From the NCBI RefSeq assembly GCF_024753255.1, contig NZ_JANUHA010000003.1, forward strand, positions 310,001 to 374,000: DNA of 64,000 bases, in the 5' to 3' direction. This stretch comes from Massilia agri (GTDB taxonomy: Bacteria > Pseudomonadota > Gammaproteobacteria > Burkholderiales > Burkholderiaceae_D). The notes beneath the pieces were generated by a model that was given only the letters and a program-made list of their open reading frames with translations, was not told the DNA's origin and ran no database searches. The position numbers were made by a program, and so were the translations under genes. This document shows positions 58,951-64,000 of the stretch, in pieces; positions within the stretch are counted from its first letter, which is position 1; each line of letters opens with the position of its first letter.

Positions 58951-61719
58951 TCAGCGAATCGGCTTGCCGTCCGCATCCACCACGCTCACCGTCCCCCAGC
59001 CCAGCGAACGCACACCCGCCTCGATCCTGCGCAGGTCGCCGATCACGATCCACACCGCCTCATCCGGCTTGATGAACTTGCTTGATGCCGCGTTCAGTTG
59101 CTCCGGGCTCAAGGCGCGCACATTCGACGCGTACTTGTTCCAGTAGTCGTCGGCCAGGCCCAGGTTCACGGTTTCCAGCCCGGCCGCTTCCAGCGCGGCG
59201 AGGGTGGAGAAACGGCCCGGCAGGCGCGAGGTCATGCCGCGCATGATGCTCTCGTACTCGGCGCCGGCCAAGGGGCGCTCGCCGGCCACGCCGCGCAGCT
59301 CCTTCTGCACCTCCCGCATCGCTTCGACCGTCTTGTCGGTCTGGACCGGCGCGATGATGTAGAAGGGGCGCTGGCCGCGGACGTCGGTCAGGCGGGCCTG
59401 GGTGCCGTAGCTCCAGTGCTTGTCCAGGCGCAGGTTGCGGTTCAGGCGCGAGGTCGCCATGCCGCCGAAGTTCATCATGACCGGCTCCATCGCCAGGTCC
59501 TCGGGCTGGCCCTGGACCTGGGAGACGTGGGTCGCGACGATGGTCGACTGCGGCGCGTCCGGCTTGTCGACCAGGATCAGGCGCTTGCCCTGGGTCGCAG
59601 GCACGGTGCTCATCTTCTTGGCGGGGGCTTGTCCCTGCTGCCACTTGCCGAAGCTCGCTTCCAGCATCGGCAGGAGCTTGTCCATGGTGGTGTCGCCGGC
59701 CACGACGATGGTGGCGCTGCCCGGCTTGAACCAGGTGGCGTGCCATGCGGCGAGGTCGTCGCGGGTGATCGACTGGACGCTGCCTTCGAAGCCGGACGCC
59801 GGCTTGCCGTAGGCGTGCTCCGGGCCGTAGAGGACCGCCGGGACCAGGCGCAGGGCCAGGCTGTTCGGCTGCGCCTTTTCCTGGCCGATGCCGGCGATGC
59901 GGCGGGTCTTCGCGAGCGCGAACTGGTCTTGCGGGAAGCTCGGCGCCAGCGCCGCTTCGGCCATCAGGTTCAGGGACGGCGCCAGGTTGGCGCTGGTGGC
60001 CTGCAGGCGCACCAGGGACTGGTCCTGGCCGGTTGCGGTGTAGAGGCGCGCGCCGAGGTTTTCCAGCGCGTCCGACAGGGCAAAGGCGTCGCGCGACCTG
60101 GTGCCCTTGTCCAGCAGGTCCAGCGCCAGCGAGGCGGCGCCCGCCTTGGCGACCGTGTCGGAAGCCGCGCCGGCGTCGACCGCCAGCGAGACGTTGACGA
60201 TCGGCGCGGTGTGGCGTTCAAGCAGCACGACCTTCAGGCCGTTCTTCAGCTGGCCGCGCTGCAGGGCCGGGAACTTCACGTCCGGCGCGTCGCCCAGGGC
60301 GGGCAGCTTCTTGCGGTCGATGGTCGACTTGGTCGCCGCCAGCTTGGCCGAAGGACGCACGGTCATGGTGTAGTGGTTGGCGCGCAGCCAGCGGTTCGCA
60401 GCAAGCTTGACGTCTTGCGGGGTGCTGGTGGCGAACAGCTCGAGGCGGTCGAGGTAGGCATCCGGCTTGCCGCCGTAGGTCTCGCTTTCGGCCAGCACGT
60501 CGGAACGGCCGCCCATGCCGCCCAGGCGCTCCACGCTGCGCGCGAAGCCTGCCAGGTCGCTGGTCTTCACGCGTTTCAGCTCGGCCTCGGTCGGGCCTTT
60601 TTCCAGCAGCTCGGCCAGCACGCGCTCCATCTCGCGCTCGACTTCCATTGGATCGGCGCCCTGCTTGACGGTGGCGGTCATGGTGAAGGTGCCGCTCAGT
60701 TCAGCGTCGTTCACGCCCGCGCTGACGCTGGTGGCCAGGCCCTTCTCGTACACCAGGCGCTTGTCCAGGCGCGCGCTCTTCGAGCCGGCCAGCACGCCGG
60801 CCAGCAGGTTCAGGCGCTGGGTGTCGTCATCGCGCCAGCTGGAGACGTGCCAGCTGCGGTAGATGCGCACCTGCGGCACGTGGTCTTCCATCTCGTCGCG
60901 GATGTTGCGGTCCAGTTGCGGGATCCACTTCTCGGTGCGCGGCAGCGGCGGGCCCGGGGGGATCGCGCCGAAGTACTTGTTGACCAGCTCATAGGCGCGC
61001 TCCGGCGTGATGTCGCCGGCCAGCGAGATCACCGCATTGTTCGGGCCGTAGTAGGTGCGGTACCACTCCTTGATGTCTTCCAGCGAGGCGGCCTGCAGGT
61101 CTTCCATGTAGCCGATCGTCGACCACGAATAGGGGTGCGAGTACGGGTACATCTTGGCCGAGATTTCCATGCGCACGCGGCCATACGGCTGGTTCTCGCC
61201 CTGGCGCTTCTCGTTCGACACCACGCCGCGCTCGCGCTCCAGCATCTCCTTCGAGATGTAGTTGCCGAGGAAGCCCATGCGGTCCGATTCCAGGAACAGG
61301 GTGCGCTCCAGCGCCGACACCGGCACGTCTTCGAAGAAGTTGGTGCGGTCGGTATTGGTGGTGCCGTTGCGGTTGTTCGCGCCCAGGTCGTCCATCGCTT
61401 CGCGGAAGCCGTGTGGGTAGTTCTCGGAGCCGTTGAAGAAGAAGTGCTCGAACAGGTGGGCGAAGCCGGTCTTGCCGCGCTTCTCGTTGCGCGAACCGAC
61501 GTGGTACCACATGTTCACGCCGACGACGGGCACGCTGTGGTCGGTGTGGACCAGCAGGGTCAGGCCGTTGGGCAGCACGAATTTCTTGTGATCGATGCTG
61601 TAGGCCTTGCGGTCGAACTTGAACGGCGCGGTGGATTTTGCGGACGGTGCGGCGGCCTGCGAGGGCACTGCTGCGAAGGCGGCGAGGCCGAGCAGCATGG
61701 GGAGGGCGAGTTTTTTCAT
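58951..61719 (-). CDS. exported M16 family metallopeptidase (full-length, two-half type)
   Basis: A 922-residue pitrilysin-type zinc peptidase with a signal peptide (1-23, cleavage near P-S-Q-A). The inverted zinc motif H-x-x-E-H is in F-A-H-L-F-E-H near 90, followed by the downstream Glu region (E-M-L-E-R-E-R-G near 160). A second, inactive-type half begins around residue 500 (G-L-K-V-V-L-L-E-R-H). Such proteins work in the periplasm or outer membrane. ATG 61719 is used; the frame upstream runs through a REP copy. Ends at a strong terminator. Confidence 0.93.
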   Translation of the reverse strand: MKKLALPMLLGLAAFAAVPSQAAAPSAKSTAPFKFDRKAYSIDHKKFVLPNGLTLLVHTDHSVPVVGVNMWYHVGSRNEKRGKTGFAHLFEHFFFNGSENYPHGFREAMDDLGANNRNGTTNTDRTNFFEDVPVSALERTLFLESDRMGFLGNYISKEMLERERGVVSNEKRQGENQPYGRVRMEISAKMYPYSHPYSWSTIGYMEDLQAASLEDIKEWYRTYYGPNNAVISLAGDITPERAYELVNKYFGAIPPGPPLPRTEKWIPQLDRNIRDEMEDHVPQVRIYRSWHVSSWRDDDTQRLNLLAGVLAGSKSARLDKRLVYEKGLATSVSAGVNDAELSGTFTMTATVKQGADPMEVEREMERVLAELLEKGPTEAELKRVKTSDLAGFARSVERLGGMGGRSDVLAESETYGGKPDAYLDRLELFATSTPQDVKLAANRWLRANHYTMTVRPSAKLAATKSTIDRKKLPALGDAPDVKFPALQRGQLKNGLKVVLLERHTAPIVNVSLAVDAGAASDTVAKAGAASLALDLLDKGTRSRDAFALSDALENLGARLYTATGQDQSLVRLQATSANLAPSLNLMAEAALAPSFPQDQFALAKTRRIAGIGQEKAQPNSLALRLVPAVLYGPEHAYGKPASGFEGSVQSITRDDLAAWHATWFKPGSATIVVAGDTTMDKLLPMLEASFGKWQQGQAPAKKMSTVPATQGKRLILVDKPDAPQSTIVATHVSQVQGQPEDLAMEPVMMNFGGMATSRLNRNLRLDKHWSYGTQARLTDVRGQRPFYIIAPVQTDKTVEAMREVQKELRGVAGERPLAGAEYESIMRGMTSRLPGRFSTLAALEAAGLETVNLGLADDYWNKYASNVRALSPEQLNAASSKFIKPDEAVWIVIGDLRRIEAGVRSLGWGTVSVVDADGKPIR

Positions 61720-61770
61720 GGCGTCTCGTGGACTGGTTGTTGTAAGTACGTCCCGTCCACGCAAACGCTG

Positions 61771-61805
61771 GCTGAACGCGCGGTCGGCACAGCCGACCAC
61801 CCTAC
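61771..61805 (-). repeat. REP-like palindrome, copy 5
   Basis: Begins GCTGAACGCG, stem GGTCGGC-ACA-GCCGACC, ends CCACCCTAC. It lies in the gap between the M16 and Sel1 genes. Confidence 0.78.
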
Positions 61806-61879
61806 AGGAAACGGTATGCTTGCGCTAGCTGCAATGGATGCATATGCGATCTCCGCGCCCCTGTAAGGACGCGGAAAAG

Positions 61880-63424
61880 TCACACGAAGTTTTGCGCCTG
61901 CGCCAGCAGCTGCGGCTCCATGCGCGCCGTGATTTTCTTGAGGTAGCCGGAAGCCGCGGCCACGCCGGCGCCGCCGGCGCGCTGCAGCCAGGCATAGGCC
62001 TGCACCAGGTCGCGCTGTACGCCCTGGCCGGCCGAATACATCACGCCGAGGTTGAACTGGGCGCGCGCATGGCCCTGGCGCGCGGCGCACAGGTACCAGA
62101 AATGGGCCGCTTCGTAATCGCGCTCGATGCCCTTGCCGCAGTCGTGGCGCAGGCCCAGCTCGAATTGGGCCAGGGCGTGGCCCTGGTCGGCGGCCTTGTG
62201 GAACCAGTCGGTTGCTTCCATCGGATTGCCGTGCTCCATGCGGTCGATCAGGATGCCGACCATGTACTGGGCCGGCGCATAGTCCTGGTTCGCCGCGCGC
62301 CGGTACCAGTCGAGCGCCTGCGCCTCGTCGCGCGCCACGCCGATGCCGGCTTCAAAACGCAGGCCGAGGTCGAACTGGGCGCGCAGGTGGCCCTGCTCGG
62401 CCGCCTTGCGGTACCAGCGCGCCGCCTCTTCCGCATCCGCCGGGACGCCGTTGCCGGCGTCGATCAGCTGGGCCAGGTGGTACTGGGCCGAGGGCATGCC
62501 CTGCTCGGCCGCTTCGCGGTACCAGTGGGCGGCCTGGGCCGGGTCGCGTTCGACGCCCTGTCCATGCTCGTAGCGCAGGCCGAGGGTGTCCTGGGCGCCC
62601 GCATGGCCTTGGCTTGCGGCGCGGCGGAACCATTCCAGGGCGAGGGTTTCGTTGCGCGGCACGCCATGGCCGCTGTCATGGATCAGGGCCAGGTTGAACT
62701 GCGAGCTGGCGTGGCCCTGGCTTGCGGCGCGTTCATACCAGAGGATGGCGCGCAAGCTGTCCTGCTCGACGTCCTGGCCCTTGTCGTAGCGCAGGCCGAG
62801 GTTGAACTGGGCCGGCGCATAGCCCTGCTCGGCGGCCTGGCGGAACCAGTCCACGGCCGCTTCGCCGCTGCTCCGCAGGGCGAGGCTGAACTGCGAGCGC
62901 CCATAGCCCTGCTCGGCCGCGCGGCGGTACCAGCTGGCGGCCACGTCGAAGTCCTGCGGCACGCCCTTGCCGGTCTCGTACATCATGCCCAGGTTGTGCT
63001 GGGCGCCCGGCTCTCCCTGTTCGGCGGCCTGGCTGAACCAGTGCAGGGCCTGCTGCACGTCGTTCGGCACGCCCTGCCCTTTCGCATACAGCCAGCCGAG
63101 GTTGTACTGGGCCGGCGCATAGCCCTGGCTTGCCGCGCGCTGGTACCAGTAGGCGGCCTGGCCGTAGTCCTGGCCCACGCCCTGGCCCTTCTGGTACATC
63201 ACGCCGAGGTTGTACTGGGCCAGTTCCAGGCCGCTGGCCGCGGCCATGCGGTACCAGGCCACCGCCATCTCGTCGTTGCGGGCCACGCCCTGGCCGCTGG
63301 CGTACATGAAGCCCAGGCTGTGCTGGGCCGTGGGCACGCCGCGCTCGGCCATGCCCTTCACGCGCAGGTATTCAGCCGTATGGCGTTCTTCGCCTTCGCT
63401 GGGCTGGGCCGGGATGTCGAGCAT
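61880..63424 (-). CDS. Sel1-repeat protein
   Basis: A 514-residue protein made almost entirely of 13 Sel1-type helical repeats of 36 residues (A-Q-x-N-L-G-x-x-Y-x-x-G-x-G-V and A-x-x-W-Y-x-x-A-A-x-Q-G), starting near residue 29. Repeat 5 is short by eight residues, lacking the G-V turn, and repeat 11 is atypical. No signal peptide, so it is probably a cytoplasmic scaffold. It follows the EAL gene on the same strand by nine bases, so c-di-GMP signalling may be its context. Confidence 0.93.
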   Translation of the reverse strand: MLDIPAQPSEGEERHTAEYLRVKGMAERGVPTAQHSLGFMYASGQGVARNDEMAVAWYRMAAASGLELAQYNLGVMYQKGQGVGQDYGQAAYWYQRAASQGYAPAQYNLGWLYAKGQGVPNDVQQALHWFSQAAEQGEPGAQHNLGMMYETGKGVPQDFDVAASWYRRAAEQGYGRSQFSLALRSSGEAAVDWFRQAAEQGYAPAQFNLGLRYDKGQDVEQDSLRAILWYERAASQGHASSQFNLALIHDSGHGVPRNETLALEWFRRAASQGHAGAQDTLGLRYEHGQGVERDPAQAAHWYREAAEQGMPSAQYHLAQLIDAGNGVPADAEEAARWYRKAAEQGHLRAQFDLGLRFEAGIGVARDEAQALDWYRRAANQDYAPAQYMVGILIDRMEHGNPMEATDWFHKAADQGHALAQFELGLRHDCGKGIERDYEAAHFWYLCAARQGHARAQFNLGVMYSAGQGVQRDLVQAYAWLQRAGGAGVAAASGYLKKITARMEPQLLAQAQNFV

Positions 63425-63433
63425 GGCCTTGGC

Positions 63434-64000
63434 TCAAGCCTGGATTGCGCGCAGGCCGAACAGGGTCGGCTGGGTGCGCAGCGCCTTCATGAACTCGGAC
63501 AGCGGGATCGGGCGGTAGTACAGGTAGCCCTGCATCGTCATGCAGCCGTTCGAGCGCAGGTAGCGCGCCTGCTCCTCCGTCTCCACGCCTTCCGCGATCA
63601 GGTTCAGCCCCAGGCCGCGCGCGATCGAGATGATCGCCAGGATGACGGGGTAGTGGCCGCCTTCCTCGTGGATCTCCTTCACGAAGGACTGGTCGATCTT
63701 GACGGTGTGGATCGGGAAGCGGTGCAGGTAAGAGAGCGAGGAGTAGCCGGTGCCGAAGTCGTCGATCGCCACCGACACGCCGAGCTGGCACAGTTTGTTG
63801 AGCTGCTCGATCGCGTACTGCGGGTTGCGGATGCAGATGTTCTCGGTGATCTCGACTTCGATCTGGCCCGGCGCGATCCCGTAGCGCACCAGGGCATTGC
63901 GCATCTTTTCAAAAAAGTCGCCGCGGTCCAGGTATTGCGGCGACAGGTTCAGCGACAGGCGCACGTGGTCGGTGCCGGTGGCATTCCATTGCAGCATGTC
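63434..64000 (-). CDS. EAL domain protein (c-di-GMP phosphodiesterase), 5' part cut by window edge
   Basis: The frame runs off the right edge, so the N-terminus and first EAL motif are missing. The visible 187 residues end the EAL domain: L-N-L-S-P, the metal ligand E-I-T-E-N, D-D-F-G-T-G-Y-S-S-L, K-I-D-Q-S-F-V, A-E-G-V-E-T and Q-G-Y-L-Y. All seen catalytic residues are intact, so hydrolysis of c-di-GMP is likely. A GGDEF or sensor part may lie upstream. The Sel1 gene follows in the same operon. Confidence 0.92.
   Translation of the reverse strand, partial: DMLQWNATGTDHVRLSLNLSPQYLDRGDFFEKMRNALVRYGIAPGQIEVEITENICIRNPQYAIEQLNKLCQLGVSVAIDDFGTGYSSLSYLHRFPIHTVKIDQSFVKEIHEEGGHYPVILAIISIARGLGLNLIAEGVETEEQARYLRSNGCMTMQGYLYYRPIPLSEFMKALRTQPTLFGLRAIQA

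Overview
This window comes from a high-GC betaproteobacterium, most likely an Oxalobacteraceae member close to Massilia/Telluria/Duganella. The pointers are a PEP-CTERM exported protein, the minus-strand block nadK-recN-ohr-hemH-grpE-dnaK-dnaJ, a pcm-rhodanese-tolC block, glf, and overall protein resemblance. It is ordinary chromosomal sequence: no insertion sequence, prophage, integron or CRISPR array was seen. Gene density is high, and a glutathione S-transferase is cut by the left edge and an EAL-domain gene by the right edge. Assignments rest on reading the sequence and on family knowledge; no database search was run.

Layout. 0-16 kb: detoxification and polyamine/GABA catabolism (GST, rifampin ADP-ribosyltransferase arr, puuC-like aldehyde dehydrogenase, exported catalase, Na+/solute symporter, spuC-puuA-puuD, later gabD). 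A less GC-rich two-gene cassette (6.0-7.2 kb) and a PEP-CTERM gene with its regulatory region (11.2-12 kb) sit inside this stretch. 16-27 kb: lipoprotein, MazG-like NTPase, carbonic anhydrase, then the heat-shock, heme and SOS block. 27-34 kb: osmC, gloA, FMN riboswitch-ribB, glf, tolC, rhodanese, pcm. 34-46 kb: TetR, SDR, YkgJ, AraC plus DMT exporter, uppP, recQ, a sugar MFS transporter between two perfect hairpins, trmB and an M14 deacylase. 46-56 kb: Tat-exported aldo/keto reductase coupled to a DUF6064 membrane protein, BNR-repeat protein running into tRNA-Gly, AraC with a PPOX protein, methyltransferase, TraB/GumN, and a chemoreceptor with a TorF-like porin. 56-64 kb: an SOS-type operon of a radical SAM protein and a DUF4130-UdgX fusion, an M16 peptidase, a 13-unit Sel1 protein and an EAL protein.

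Regulation that can be read directly: two textbook sigma-32 promoters (grpE, dnaK); two LexA boxes of the CTGT-N8-ACAG form, each fused to a TATACT -10 box (nadK-recN and radicalSAM-udgX); a sigma-54 promoter with two palindromes 30 bp apart lying about 120-165 bp upstream of it (PEP-CTERM gene); an FMN riboswitch (ribB); and a possible OxyR half-site (catalase). Five copies of a roughly 35-bp REP-like palindrome and a separate tandem 29-bp palindromic repeat are scattered between genes.

The strongest candidates for little-described biology are the SOS-controlled radical SAM/UdgX pair, the sigma-54/paired-palindrome control of the PEP-CTERM gene, and the glycine-zipper protein with its small partner (a possible effector/immunity pair).
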